In this document: piece after piece, positions 44,274-53,727 of the stretch
How positions within the stretch are numbered: position 1 is the first letter of the stretch
Layout: every line of letters starts with the position of its first letter
DNA from: Streptomyces cellulosae
Lineage (GTDB): Bacteria; Actinomycetota; Actinomycetes; Streptomycetales; Streptomycetaceae
Length of the DNA stretch: 64,000 nt
Assembly: GCF_000721105.1 (NCBI RefSeq)
Contig: NZ_JOEV01000036.1
Coordinates: 62,001 to 126,000, forward strand
Reading direction: 5' to 3'
Position numbers and translations under genes: made by a program
The notes under the pieces: model-generated
Told to the model about the DNA's origin: nothing
What the model saw: only the letters and a program-made list of their open reading frames with translations
Databases searched by the model: none

Positions 44274-46379
44274 TTGTCCGTGTTCGTCCGTTGGTTGTGT
44301 GCCGTCCTGCGTGTGCGCGGGGTACCCGACCTTCTTCTGGTGTTCGTCTTCGGCGCCGGTTTCGCTCTGCTTCCCGTCTTCGCGCTGTTGCCGTCCCTGT
44401 GGGGCTTCGCCGCGGCGTCGGCCGTGAGCTACCTCGCGGACGAGGCTCTGCACGTCCGGGCCCCCGGCTTCATCCGCCGCATGGCTTCGTTGCAGTTCAA
44501 CCGGACCATGCGGTTCGCTGCCCGCACGGTGATGCTGCTGGCCCTCATCGAGCGGATGGACGCCCCGGACCGGGTGCTGGCCGCCGGGCTGGTCGTCTTC
44601 AGTGCCCACTTCGCGTCGACGATGCTGTACACGGCCGTCCACAAGGCCATCAGGCTGCGGCGGGTGCTGCCGGTGGCGGTGCGCAATCTCGACATGAGCG
44701 AGGCGGGCCTTCCCAAGCAGCCGCCCGCCTTCCTCTACCGGCGGTTCCTGCGCAGGCTGCTCCACCTCGACGTGCCGGCGCACGCCGGGCTGCTCGCCGC
44801 GCTGGCGGCCGGCACGTGGTACCCGGCGGCCGTCGGTTACGCGTTGACGGCCGGGGTTTCCGCGGCGGCGGTCCTGGCGCTGCTGGGCCAGTACCGCGCG
44901 GCCCGCCGCACTCCGCGGCGCGACGAGCTCATCCACGAGGTCAACCGGCAGCTGGCGGGTTACCGGCCCGAGGTGGCGCTGTACTTCAGCTTCGCCGCGG
45001 TGTCGCGGGACTTCATGTACCAGGTCAACATGTGGATCGAGACGCTGGAGCAGCTCGACCGGCGCCCGGTGATCATCCTTCGCGAGCAGGCCTCGTTCCG
45101 TTATCTGAGCCGGACCTCGCTCCCGGTCATCTGCGTGCCCAAGGCCGACGACCTGGCCGAGCTGGATCTTTCCGGGGTGCGGGTCGTGCTGTATCCCGGC
45201 AACGCGGGCAAGAACGTGCACATGCTGAGGATCGCCGAGGCCAAGCACGTCTTCATCGGTCACGGGGACAGCGACAAGCTCGCCAGCAGCAACCGCGTCA
45301 GCAAGGTGTACGACGAGATCTGGGTGGCCGGCCGCGCGGGCCGCGACCGGTACCGGCGGGTGCGGCACGCCATCAGCAACGACGCCATCGTCGAGGTGGG
45401 CCGTCCGCAGTTGGCGCCGATCCGGCTGGACGCCGACCACACCCCGGGTCCGCTGCCGGTCGTGCTGTACGCCCCCACCTGGGAGGGCTGGAGCGACGAC
45501 GACTGCCACACCTCGCTCATCCCGATGGGCGTGACCCTGGTCGAGAAGCTCCTCGCGGAGAACGTACGGGTCATCTACAAGCCGCACCCGCTCACCGGCA
45601 AGCGCTCGCGCGAGGCCACCGAGGCGGACCGCGCCATCCGGGCCCTGCTGCGCGCCGACAACGAGCAGCGTGAGGCGGCGTCCGTGCAGGACGCTGTGAC
45701 CGCCGCCGCACCCCGGCTGGCGGAGATCCAGGCCCAGCTCGACGCGTTGACCGGGCGCAGCGTGGGCGACTACGCCGAGCAGACCCGCACCGCCCGGGTT
45801 CCCGGCCTCGACGGCGCGGACGAGTGGCAGGCGCTGCGCGACGAATGGCACCGCGTCTTCTGGGAGAGCCGCGGCCAGATACGCCACAACGTGATCCTCA
45901 AGCAGCTGCCGACGCTGTACGAGTGCTTCAACCAGGCGGACATCCTGATCAGCGACGTCTCCTCCGTGGTCGCCGACTTCGTGGCCAGCCTCAAGCCGTA
46001 CGTCCTGACCAACGCCCAGGACCTGCCCGACGACGAGTTCCGCGCCGCCTACACCACCGCGGGGGGCGCCTATCTGCTCGACCGCGACTGCACCCGGCTG
46101 CCGGAGATCCTGCGCTCGGTCCGCGAACCGCGCCACGATCCGATGGCCCTGGACCGCCGGACGCTCAAGGAGTACGTGCTGGGCCCGGACAGCCCCACCT
46201 CCATGGAGCGGTTCAACACGGCCGTCAACACCCTGGCCGCCCGGTCCGAAGCGGAGCTGGCCGAAGACGACGCCGACCGGGCCCTGGACCTGCCGTTCCC
46301 GGCGCAGCGCACCGATTCGGCTCCCGCGCTCGGCAGCACCGGCCTGCCCGATCAGCCGGTGTCACTGGGCAACGTCTGA
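44274..46379 (+). CDS. CDP-glycerol:poly(glycerophosphate) glycerophosphotransferase-like protein
   Basis: About 701 residues. The N-terminus holds several membrane segments (about residues 15-60, 80-130 and 175-215), followed by a TagF/TagB-like transferase domain with IFIGHGDSDKLASSNRVSKVYDEIWVAG, LYAPTWEGW, VIYKPHPLTGKRS and NQADILISDVSSVVADFVASLKPYV, the family signatures. This suggests assembly of a teichoic-acid-like wall polymer. A TTG at 44274 is favoured because GGGGAGAAG lies just upstream; the GTG at 44196 lacks a ribosome site. Streptomycetes do make wall teichoic acids, so the role is plausible. Confidence 0.85.
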   Translation: MSVFVRWLCAVLRVRGVPDLLLVFVFGAGFALLPVFALLPSLWGFAAASAVSYLADEALHVRAPGFIRRMASLQFNRTMRFAARTVMLLALIERMDAPDRVLAAGLVVFSAHFASTMLYTAVHKAIRLRRVLPVAVRNLDMSEAGLPKQPPAFLYRRFLRRLLHLDVPAHAGLLAALAAGTWYPAAVGYALTAGVSAAAVLALLGQYRAARRTPRRDELIHEVNRQLAGYRPEVALYFSFAAVSRDFMYQVNMWIETLEQLDRRPVIILREQASFRYLSRTSLPVICVPKADDLAELDLSGVRVVLYPGNAGKNVHMLRIAEAKHVFIGHGDSDKLASSNRVSKVYDEIWVAGRAGRDRYRRVRHAISNDAIVEVGRPQLAPIRLDADHTPGPLPVVLYAPTWEGWSDDDCHTSLIPMGVTLVEKLLAENVRVIYKPHPLTGKRSREATEADRAIRALLRADNEQREAASVQDAVTAAAPRLAEIQAQLDALTGRSVGDYAEQTRTARVPGLDGADEWQALRDEWHRVFWESRGQIRHNVILKQLPTLYECFNQADILISDVSSVVADFVASLKPYVLTNAQDLPDDEFRAAYTTAGGAYLLDRDCTRLPEILRSVREPRHDPMALDRRTLKEYVLGPDSPTSMERFNTAVNTLAARSEAELAEDDADRALDLPFPAQRTDSAPALGSTGLPDQPVSLGNV

Positions 46380-46391
46380 CCGGTCGCCGCG

Positions 46392-46430
46392 CCTGGTCAG
46401 CGAGGTCGTGTGTCGGCCTCGCTGACCAGG
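46392..46430. terminator. Bidirectional terminator overlapping the TetR gene end
   Basis: The 14-base arms CCTGGTCAGCGAGG and CCTCGCTGACCAGG flank an 11-base loop, between the convergent polymerase and TetR genes. One arm includes the TetR stop region. Confidence 0.7.
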
Positions 46431-47008
46431 CCGGCGATGTGGGCGGTGACCGTGTCGAGGATGTCGGTCCAGGCCGCCGCGTCGCCGAGTACCAGGTAGT
46501 TGAGGGTCAGGCCGTCGGTCATCGCCGCCAGATAGCGGGCCAGTACGGAGACGGGCACGCCGAGCCGGAAGCCCATGGCCCGGCCGAGGTCGTCGAGAAG
46601 GTCTGCGTACGCGTCGCCGTACAGCTCGTACTGGCGGCGCGCGAGATGCTCGAACCCGGGCCTGCGCAGGGCGTACTGGGTCAGTTCGTAGGTGAGCATG
46701 TGTTCGTCGGGGTGGGCGCGCACATGGTCCCAGTACGCCGCGAAGCCGGCCCGGACGGTCTCCTCCAGCGTGGCCCGCGGCCGTATCGCCTCCTTCACCA
46801 CGGTCACGGAGTGGTCGGTGAGGGTGGTGATGACGGATTCGATCAGGGCCTGCTTGGAGTCGAAGCAGTAGTGGAAGACGCTGAGGGACACGCCCGCCTC
46901 GGCGGCGATGGACCGGGTCGTCGTCTGCGCGACGCCGTCCCGGGTCATCGCCCTGATCGCCGCCTCGGTCAGCTGCCGGCGTCGTTCGGCCGACGGCATG
47001 CGTGCCAT
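46397..47008 (-). CDS. TetR-family transcriptional regulator (BetI-like)
   Basis: A 203-residue repressor. The N-terminal HTH is clear (RRRQLTEAAIRAMTRDGVAQTTTRSIAAEAGVSLSVFHYCFDSKQALIESVI), followed by a helical ligand domain with a BetI-like C-terminal part. It lies upstream of, and on the same strand as, the secreted dipeptidase-like gene end, 31 bases away. Its targets cannot be read from sequence. Confidence 0.9.
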   Translation of the reverse strand: MARMPSAERRRQLTEAAIRAMTRDGVAQTTTRSIAAEAGVSLSVFHYCFDSKQALIESVITTLTDHSVTVVKEAIRPRATLEETVRAGFAAYWDHVRAHPDEHMLTYELTQYALRRPGFEHLARRQYELYGDAYADLLDDLGRAMGFRLGVPVSVLARYLAAMTDGLTLNYLVLGDAAAWTDILDTVTAHIAGLVSEADTRPR

Positions 47009-47039
47009 GTGTGTTCCTCGCGCTCGTGCCGGTGAGCCG

Positions 47040-49100
47040 TCAGCTGCTGTGGACGCCCACCTCGCTCAGCGAGTATCCCCACTCGGTGCCGCGGGCCAGG
47101 CCCACGACGCGGACGTGGCGGGCGGGTGTGCCGGTGAAGCGGGCGGTGTCCAGGCCGCCGTCGCCCGACGTCGTGGACCAGGCGGTCCGCCAGTTCACGC
47201 CGTCGGTGGACAGGTCGATGCGGTACGACTTCCCGTACGCGCGTTCCCAGTCGAGCGTGACCCGCCCGACCCGGTGTGTGGAGCCCAGGTCGATCCGCAG
47301 CCACTGGTCGTCGCTCCAGTCGCTCGCCCAGCGGGTGCCGGGGTCGCCGTCCACGGCGCGGCCGGGCGCGTAGCTCGTGAACGGGTTGGACTCCGACGAA
47401 CTGGCCGTGGCGGACGCGTCCTTCGCGAGGTCGGCTCCGGCCTGGTGCTTCTCCGACGCTCCCCACGTGTCGAGGTAGGACTCGGCGCCCCGGAAGAGGT
47501 CGTTCACCACGTCCTGCCCGGCGACGAGCCGGATGTCCTCGATCCAGTCCGGGACGAGGCCGTAGTGCGCGGCTCCGTCGGTGTTGAGGTCCCAGGTGCG
47601 CGCACCGGTGGTCTGCCGGTCGATGACGGAGCCGCCGTCGACGCTCTTGAAGGGGTACTTCACCGGGTTCGGGGCATTGGCGCCGCGCGGGGCCGGCCAG
47701 CCGCCGACTCCGTTCATGTCGGTGCCGTAGCCGTAGCCCACGCCGTACTTGTCGCGCAGGGCGTCGGTGCGCTTCGCCTCCGCGCCGAACTGCTCGGAGC
47801 CGTGCATGTACTGGGCGACGAAGCCGCCGAGGCCGTAGACCCGCTCGGTCCAGTTCAGGTCCATCCAACTGTGCGAGGACAGCACGCCGGGGTAGGACGC
47901 CGCGTCGAAGATGTCGAGCACCCGGCCGGTGGCCTTGACGCTCATGTGGTCGATCTCCAGCATCATCTTGCGTTGCATCATGCCGCGTACGGCGTACTCG
48001 CCGAGGTCGGTGAGCCCGCGGGTGTTGCACTGCGCGTCCGCGTCGTACGACGGTACGTCCACGCCCGCCGGAAGGTCCTTCTCGGCCGCGGAGGCGGCGG
48101 TGCCGATGGGGTTGTCGTGCTGGGGGCCGGCGCACTTCTCCGTCTTCCAGAAGGTGCCGGTCGACAGGAACTGCCCGACGTTGATGGCCGTTCCGAGGCC
48201 GCCCTCGTCGAACCGGACGCCGCACAGCGCGTTGTCGAACTTGTGGCACAGGAACATGCTGCGCACGCCCAGCGCGTACAGCTCGTCCAGGCCCTTGTCG
48301 ATGTCGGCTCTGCTGCACTGCGCGACGTCCAGCACCTGCTTGCAGCCGAACGGCTCGGAGGTCTCGACGCCCAGGACGACCGCCAGCTTGCCCTGCTCGA
48401 CGACCTGTCGGGCCTGTGCGCTGTCGGTGACGATCCGGAACCAGCCCTTGCCGGTACCGCCGTACATCGCGTCGACGTAGGCCTGGAGGTCGTACGTCAG
48501 CTTCGCCTGGAGGCGGATCGACGTCATCTCGTCGCAGCCGCGGTCCTTGAAGAAGTAGACCGAGCAGATCACGCCGTTGGTGACGAGGTCGTTGACGAGC
48601 ACCCGCTGGCCGCCGCGCCAGGCGCGCTCCACCCAGGCGTAGTAGTTCTGCTGGTGGGTCAGCGAGTCGTGGGCGGGCCAGTCCTTGAAGGTGGGCCAGC
48701 CGACCGGGTCGTGCTTGCCGTCGCCGCCCCGGGTGATGTAGTCGAAGACGGCGAGGGAGCCGTCGGGGTAGTGCTCGGGGCAGTCCTTGAGCGCGTCCGC
48801 GATGCCGGCCGGGGAGAACGTCTTCCCGCAGATCAGCCGTCCGCCGAAGCCCTCGTTGGCGAACAGGTGGTCGTGCGCGTCGACGAAGCCGCGCACCTCG
48901 CCCCGGGTGTTGGTGCCGGTGAACGGCTCACCGGTCACGTCGATGCCGGAGTCCGGTGCGGGGCGTGCGGTTGGGACCCACCAGTCGGTGCCGGCCGCCG
49001 AACTCGGCGTGGGGCCCAGAGCCATCGCCAGCACGAGCAGGAGCAGCGAGACCAACGTGAGGTCTTTGCGTCGGCGGTACGGGCGTCCGGTCATGGTCAC
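47040..49100 (-). CDS. Secreted amidohydrolase/dipeptidase-like protein with F5/8 type C domain
   Basis: About 686 residues. A signal peptide (LTLVSLLLLVLAMALGPTPSSAA) leads to an amidohydrolase-like barrel with metal-site candidates in FVDAHDHLF, VLGVETSE, MMLEIDHMS, VLSSHSW and GYGTDMNG. These resemble the renal dipeptidase (M19) order but with HDH in place of HND. The last 140 residues form a coagulation factor 5/8 (discoidin) carbohydrate-binding domain (RAVDGDPGTRWASDWSDDQWLRIDLGS). GTG 49100 is chosen from GAGGGA seven bases upstream; ATG 49094 is also possible. It probably acts on an extracellular peptide or glycan-bound substrate. Confidence 0.78.
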   Translation of the reverse strand: MTMTGRPYRRRKDLTLVSLLLLVLAMALGPTPSSAAGTDWWVPTARPAPDSGIDVTGEPFTGTNTRGEVRGFVDAHDHLFANEGFGGRLICGKTFSPAGIADALKDCPEHYPDGSLAVFDYITRGGDGKHDPVGWPTFKDWPAHDSLTHQQNYYAWVERAWRGGQRVLVNDLVTNGVICSVYFFKDRGCDEMTSIRLQAKLTYDLQAYVDAMYGGTGKGWFRIVTDSAQARQVVEQGKLAVVLGVETSEPFGCKQVLDVAQCSRADIDKGLDELYALGVRSMFLCHKFDNALCGVRFDEGGLGTAINVGQFLSTGTFWKTEKCAGPQHDNPIGTAASAAEKDLPAGVDVPSYDADAQCNTRGLTDLGEYAVRGMMQRKMMLEIDHMSVKATGRVLDIFDAASYPGVLSSHSWMDLNWTERVYGLGGFVAQYMHGSEQFGAEAKRTDALRDKYGVGYGYGTDMNGVGGWPAPRGANAPNPVKYPFKSVDGGSVIDRQTTGARTWDLNTDGAAHYGLVPDWIEDIRLVAGQDVVNDLFRGAESYLDTWGASEKHQAGADLAKDASATASSSESNPFTSYAPGRAVDGDPGTRWASDWSDDQWLRIDLGSTHRVGRVTLDWERAYGKSYRIDLSTDGVNWRTAWSTTSGDGGLDTARFTGTPARHVRVVGLARGTEWGYSLSEVGVHSS

Positions 49101-49253
49101 TGCCACGTCCCTCGGTCGGCGGGATGGCGCGGTCGACGAGGGCGCTCCGACCGCCCAAGCTTGTCATGACCGGCACAAGATATGGGTCGAGGATCGTGGC
49201 GGGCGCCTTGCGAGTCAAGAGTCCGGGACGCTTGACCTGATGAGAGCGTGACA

Positions 49254-49283
49254 CGGCCCGGACACCCACCGGTGTCCGGGCCG
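49254..49283. terminator. Terminator hairpin of the YceI-family gene
   Basis: The 13-base arms CGGCCCGGACACC and GGTGTCCGGGCCG with a four-base loop lie 14 bases past the YceI stop codon. Confidence 0.75.
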
Positions 49284-49296
49284 AGCGAAGGTGCGG

Positions 49297-49956
49297 TCAG
49301 CCCGGCGGGAGGGTGCGGATGGCGGCGATGTCGAACTGGAGACGGACCTTCTCACTCACCATGGCGCCGCCTTCGGCCAGTTTCGAGCTGTACGTCAGGC
49401 CCCATTCCGAGCGGTTGATGGCGGTGGTTCCGTCGAAGCCCACCCGCTCGTAGCCGAAGGGATCGGTGACGTGTCCTATGTAGGTGAGCTCCAGGACGAC
49501 GGGCCGGGTGGTGGCCTTGATGGTGAGGTCGCCGGTCATCCGGTAGACGTCCGCGCCCACCACGTCCACGCCGGTGCTGGCGAACCGCATCCGCGGATAG
49601 GTCCTGGCGTCCAGGAAGTCCCGCCCCACGAGGTGGGCGTCGCGCTGCTCCACGCCCGTGTCGACGCTGGCGGTGGACAGGATGATCTCCGCCTCCGAGC
49701 GGGCCGGGTCACGGCCGTCGAAGTAGAGGCGGCTCTGGTACTCCGCGAAAGCCCCCCGCACCGTGGTCACCATGGCGTGCCGCACCGAGAAACCGATCCT
49801 GCTGTGTGCGGGGTCGATGACCCACTCCCCGGTCAGAGCCGCCAGACCGGGGTCCGGAAGGAGCGCCGAGTCGGCGCCCGGCGACCCGGCGGAGGACGGA
49901 GGGGCGACGGCGGGCTCCGGGCGGCGGAACACGGTGCCACGGCTGAACAAGTTCAT
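49297..49956 (-). CDS. YceI-family lipid-binding-like protein
   Basis: A 219-residue protein with an N-terminal extension of about 40 residues without a clear signal peptide, then the YceI lipocalin-like barrel: GEWVIDPAHSRIGFSVRHAMVTTVRGAF, HLVGRDFLDARTYPRMRFAS and FDGTTAINRSEWGLTY. YceI proteins bind polyisoprenoid or other hydrophobic ligands. It is separated from the dipeptidase-like gene by a terminator. Function here unknown. Confidence 0.88.
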   Translation of the reverse strand: MNLFSRGTVFRRPEPAVAPPSSAGSPGADSALLPDPGLAALTGEWVIDPAHSRIGFSVRHAMVTTVRGAFAEYQSRLYFDGRDPARSEAEIILSTASVDTGVEQRDAHLVGRDFLDARTYPRMRFASTGVDVVGADVYRMTGDLTIKATTRPVVLELTYIGHVTDPFGYERVGFDGTTAINRSEWGLTYSSKLAEGGAMVSEKVRLQFDIAAIRTLPPG

Positions 49957-50561
49957 GATTCACCTGATTACTGCATGAGAGATCTTGGCCGCAAGCCCGC
50001 ATCGAACTCCGGCGCTTCCAGAACGCACACCGCACAATCTGCCCACTTCGCGGGCAGGAAGGGGCGACAGAAACTCCACACTTCACCACCGTTCCTGAAG
50101 ACTGAGCGGGAGTGAGTCCTGTTGCCAGAACTTCTGCTCAGCCGGGTGTCCCGAACGGTGTTGGGCACCCTGGTCGCCCGCTTTCGCTCCACGGCCCGGC
50201 GGCGCGCATCCGGTGCGCGGTCCGGGAATGTGGGGGCGGGTTCCCTCACGCCTGCGGGCGCCGTCGGCCGGCTAGCGGGCCCGCCAGAGGTCATCGGCCA
50301 GGCCTCGGTCGTCGAGCCTGATGTCGGTGGCGGTACTGCTGCTGCCACCGCCCGAGCGGCCACCGGACATGCGTGAACCCCGTCCCGCGAGGAGCGGGAC
50401 GGGGTTCACGGTCGAGCGCCGGGCAGGCCTTGCACCTGCATCTCCCCGCAGGAAGCGGGGCGTCTTTCCTTGGACCACCAACGCACCGTCGGACACCGGT
50501 GTTTCGGCGCCGCGTCGTGGATCAAGCATACCGCAGCCGGAACGATGGGATGACCGGCCGG
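49957..50561. other. Gene-free stretch with two strong hairpins
   Basis: No supportable gene lies here. Two hairpins are present: arms GTGAACCCCGTCCCGC / GCGGGACGGGGTTCAC around 50373-50409, and a shorter CCCCGC / GCGGGG pair at 50445-50461 about 40 bases later. Their layout resembles the ends of IS200/IS605-type elements, but no transposase or TnpB sequence is present. Confidence 0.4.
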
Positions 50562-52103
50562 TCAGCGCACGCCGGTGTGATGCCGTTCCACGCGGTACAG
50601 GTCCGTGGAGGTGCTGATCAGTTCCCGCTGTTCCTCCGGTGAACCGACCATCGGCTGCGAGCCGTTGAGCGGTACCTGGGCGCTCTCCGGCAGGAACCTC
50701 ACCGTCACCAGGCCGATGGCACCGGCCACCATCAGGTAGTAGGCGGGCATCAGGTCGTCGCCGGTGAGGCTGACCAGCGCCTCGGTCACCAGCGGAGTGG
50801 TGCCGCCGAAGGCGGCGACGGCGAAGTTGAAGCCGATGCCCATGGCCGCGTAGCGGACGGCGGTCGGGAACAACGCGGGCAGGGTGGCGGCACTCGGGGC
50901 GGCGAAGCAGGCCAGCAGGGTGGACAGTATGAGGACGCCGAAGATCGGCGGCCAGGTTCCGTCCGCCTTGATCAGGAGGAAGGACGGGACCGCGAGGACG
51001 ATCATGGCAGCGGCCGCGACTCCGTAGAGGGGCCGCCGCCCGACGCGGTCGCTGAGCCGGCCGAGGAAGGTGATCAGCAGCACGATCCACACCATGCCGA
51101 TCAGGACCAGGACGTCGGCGGAGCTGCTGGAGCGGTTCAGGGTCTCCGTCTGGTAGGTGGGCAGGAAGCCGGTGACCATGTAGTTGGTGACGTTGTAGAG
51201 CAGGACGAGGCCCATGCAGACGAGCAGGGCCCGCCAGTGGTCCTTGACGATGGTGCGCAGCTCGCTGCCCGCCGACTCCTGGGCGAGGCTCTTCTCGTGC
51301 TCGTCCAACTGCTGCTGGAAGGCCGGGGACTCCTCCAGCTTGAGCCGCATGTACAGGCCGATGACGCCGAGCGGCCCGGCGATCAGGAACGGGATGCGCC
51401 AGCCCCAGGAGAGCATCTCGGCGTCGGTGAGCAGCAGGTTCAGCAGGGTGACCAGGGCGGAGCCGAGCGCGTAGCCGGTGAAGGTGCCGAAGTCGAGCCA
51501 GCTGGAGAGGAATCCGCGTCGGCGGTCCGGTGAGTACTCGGCCACGAAGGTGGTGGCGCCTCCGTACTCACCGCCGGTGGAGAAACCCTGGACCATGCGG
51601 GCGAGCAGCAGGAGGATCGGGGCGGCGATGCCGATCGTGCCGTAATCGGGGATCAGTCCGATGACGAAGGTGCCGGCCGCCATCATGATCATGGTGGTGG
51701 CAAGCACCTTCTGCCGGCCGACACGGTCGCCCAGCGGGCCGAAGACCAGGCCGCCGAGGGGTCGTACGACGAATGCCGCGGCGAAGGTCGCGAAGGACGA
51801 GATCACCTGGGCGGCCGGCGAGGCTCCCGGGAAGAACACCTTGCCGAGAGTGGCGGCGAGGTAGCTGTAGACGCCGAAGTCGAACCACTCCATGCAGTTG
51901 CCGAGCGCTGAGGCGCCGACGGCCCGCTTCAGCAACGGCGGTTCGACGACCTGGACGTCCTCCTCGCGGAAGGCACGCCTGTTCCGGCGCAGCCGCCGGG
52001 TCAGTTCCTCCCGGACCTGGTGCGGGAGGTTCGTGACGGACTTCGGGACGGGGCCCCTGTTCGGCGGACCTGGCTGGTCCTCCAGCTTCTCGCGTGCCAC
52101 CAT
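50562..52103 (-). CDS. MHS-family MFS transporter (ProP-like)
   Basis: A 513-residue symporter with twelve predicted membrane helices and an N-terminal cytosolic arm of about 60 residues. Family marks are GNCMEWFDFGVYSYLAATLGKVFF, RPLGGLVFGPLGDRVGRQKVL, QGFSTGGEYGGATTFVAEY and GRLSDRVGRRPL. MHS members carry osmolytes, citrate, alpha-ketoglutarate or shikimate; the ProP-like pattern suggests proline/betaine but this is not certain. A GGGAGAAAGG ribosome site is placed ahead of ATG 52103. Confidence 0.9.
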   Translation of the reverse strand: MVAREKLEDQPGPPNRGPVPKSVTNLPHQVREELTRRLRRNRRAFREEDVQVVEPPLLKRAVGASALGNCMEWFDFGVYSYLAATLGKVFFPGASPAAQVISSFATFAAAFVVRPLGGLVFGPLGDRVGRQKVLATTMIMMAAGTFVIGLIPDYGTIGIAAPILLLLARMVQGFSTGGEYGGATTFVAEYSPDRRRGFLSSWLDFGTFTGYALGSALVTLLNLLLTDAEMLSWGWRIPFLIAGPLGVIGLYMRLKLEESPAFQQQLDEHEKSLAQESAGSELRTIVKDHWRALLVCMGLVLLYNVTNYMVTGFLPTYQTETLNRSSSSADVLVLIGMVWIVLLITFLGRLSDRVGRRPLYGVAAAAMIVLAVPSFLLIKADGTWPPIFGVLILSTLLACFAAPSAATLPALFPTAVRYAAMGIGFNFAVAAFGGTTPLVTEALVSLTGDDLMPAYYLMVAGAIGLVTVRFLPESAQVPLNGSQPMVGSPEEQRELISTSTDLYRVERHHTGVR

Positions 52104-52689
52104 TGCCGCCTTTCTCCCGACATCGTCTGTGCCGCGCCGCTCGTCCGGCGGCGCACGTCACTGCTGCTGCCCCGGGTTCGCGCCTGCCACACGGCAAACG
52201 TCCAGCCCCTCATGGGGCCTTCACATCGACGGGCGGCTGCGCCCTGAGGTCGGTGGTCACCCCGGGGGCGGGGCCGCGTCATCCTCTCGGGGGCGTCGGT
52301 CGCACGCGGCGTCCGCGACCCGTATTCCCGGATGATCAGCGGGGAATTCCCGGCGGTGAGGCCGCGCGGGTGGTGCACGACGGCCCGGAGTCCCGACGGG
52401 ACGGGACATCCCGGAATCGCGAAGAATTCCCCAGGCAGTATTCGGCCACCGGAACAGCCGCGGGCGGGCGGGTGTTCACCACCGCTTCCGCGCCCGGGGT
52501 CGGGCGCGGCCAGGCCGCCGGTGACCGCGGCGAGGGCGAGGACGAGGACTGATGCTCCCGAGACGGGCAGAGAGCGTCTTTTCGCTGGTGGCAGCGGGGG
52601 TCGCCGGAGCTGCGGCGACCGGATGTCCGGATCCGGTCAGGCCGGTTGCGCCCGCGAGAAGGAGTGGCGGAGAACGACCTGTTCGAGCA
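52104..52689. other. Long intergenic region without a supported gene
   Basis: About 590 bases between divergent transporter and FHA-like genes. Several open frames cross it, but none has a convincing start, codon pattern or family likeness. The end next to the FHA-like gene holds an inverted repeat (see next entry). Confidence 0.5.
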
Positions 52690-52709
52690 TTCCGAAACGG
52701 ACTTCGGAA
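52690..52709. promoter_or_regulatory. Inverted-repeat operator candidate before the FHA-like gene
   Basis: The arms TTCCGAA and TTCGGAA are perfect inverted copies around a six-base spacer, in a locally AT-rich patch 56 bases before ATG 52766. It could be a binding site for the product of the gene itself or for another dimeric regulator. Confidence 0.4.
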
Positions 52710-52765
52710 AACTTAGGATTCCGGAGACCACGGCGGGGAATGAGCTTGACGGGGGAATGGGTGTC

Positions 52766-53614
52766 ATGGACACGGTTATCGTGCAGTTGCCCGACGACAC
52801 ACCGGCGCGGCACGGAAGAACGGGACAGAAACCGCGGCTTCTGCACATGGGGCCGGGTGAGACGAAGGACTTCGGCCGGGGAGTTCCCGGCGACGTACCG
52901 GCCATCGTGCTGACCGATCCGGGGGTGTCGCGCACCGCCGGACGTATCGAGGCCGCCGGGGATTTCTGGAGGTTGTCGAACTTCAGCGTCACCTCCACCT
53001 ACGTGGTGGAGAACCTCGAAGGGGCCGGCGAGTACGTCAAGGTCGCGCCGGGGCGGCTCGGTGCCCCCGTTCCGTTCGAGTTCTCCCGAGTGGTGCTGCC
53101 CGCGCTGGACGGCACCGCCACGTTCAAGGTCTTCGCGCCGCAGCACGCCTACGCGCAGGACGGGGCGGGTCCCGACTACGGAGAGCGGACCGTCAGCCCC
53201 TTCTCCCTCGACCCGACGTCGAAGTACTTCCTGGTCCTGGTCGCGCTGTGCGAGCCCAGACTGCGCAGTTCCTCCGGTGCGGCGCTGCCCGGGGCCGGGG
53301 AGATCGTGGAGCGGCTGCGTCCGCTGGAGCCGTGCCGCGACCTGACCCGCTCGGCCGTGAACTACCACATCGACTACCTGACGTCAGCGAAGCTGCGGCT
53401 GCGGACCGTCCAGGAGGACGACCTGTCGGCGTACGGTCCCAAGGACGGCGGCCGGGTGGGCGCCAAGCGTGAGGACCTCGTGACGCTGGCGCTGCGTTTC
53501 GACCTGGTGCGCGAGGAGCATCTCTCGCTGCTGCCCCGGCGCACCGCCGCGCCCTGCCCCCCGGCGGCGTCCGCAGCGGCAACGGCGCCGTCCCCCGCGC
53601 GCGAGTACCGCTGA
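52766..53614 (+). CDS. FHA-like domain protein with C-terminal helix-turn-helix
   Basis: A 282-residue protein. Residues about 25-100 look like a forkhead-associated fold (FGRGVPGDVPAIVLTDPGVSRTAGRIEAAGDFWRLSNFS), normally a phosphothreonine-binding module. The C-terminal half (about residues 150-225) contains helices with LTRSAVNYHIDYLTSAKLRLR, resembling a winged-helix. Similar actinobacterial proteins are thought to respond to Ser/Thr kinases. ATG 52766 is chosen because of GGGGGA ten bases upstream. No kinase gene is nearby. Confidence 0.65.
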   Translation: MDTVIVQLPDDTPARHGRTGQKPRLLHMGPGETKDFGRGVPGDVPAIVLTDPGVSRTAGRIEAAGDFWRLSNFSVTSTYVVENLEGAGEYVKVAPGRLGAPVPFEFSRVVLPALDGTATFKVFAPQHAYAQDGAGPDYGERTVSPFSLDPTSKYFLVLVALCEPRLRSSSGAALPGAGEIVERLRPLEPCRDLTRSAVNYHIDYLTSAKLRLRTVQEDDLSAYGPKDGGRVGAKREDLVTLALRFDLVREEHLSLLPRRTAAPCPPAASAAATAPSPAREYR

Positions 53615-53727
53615 TCCGGCGCCGTCCCTGACATCTGTCAGGGACCCCGTCGCCCCACCTCTCCCTAGGGTTTTGAGTGCCGGCCAGGTGCCGCGCAGGA
53701 CCACATCACCACAGGGGGAAACACATC

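Noticed and set aside
50409..50475. CRISPR-like palindromic sequence with CCCCGC/GCGGGG
   Set aside because: There is only one copy, with no repeat-spacer periodicity and no cas gene.
50272..51090. An open frame of 272 codons on the minus strand over the 3' part of the transporter gene and the gap
   Set aside because: It overlaps the well-supported MFS gene in another frame and reads as Arg/Pro/Gly-rich text without family likeness, which is typical of shadow frames in GC-rich DNA.
52332..52913. A 193-codon frame in the gap before the FHA-like gene
   Set aside because: Overlaps the FHA-like gene in another frame, lacks a ribosome site and shows no family pattern.
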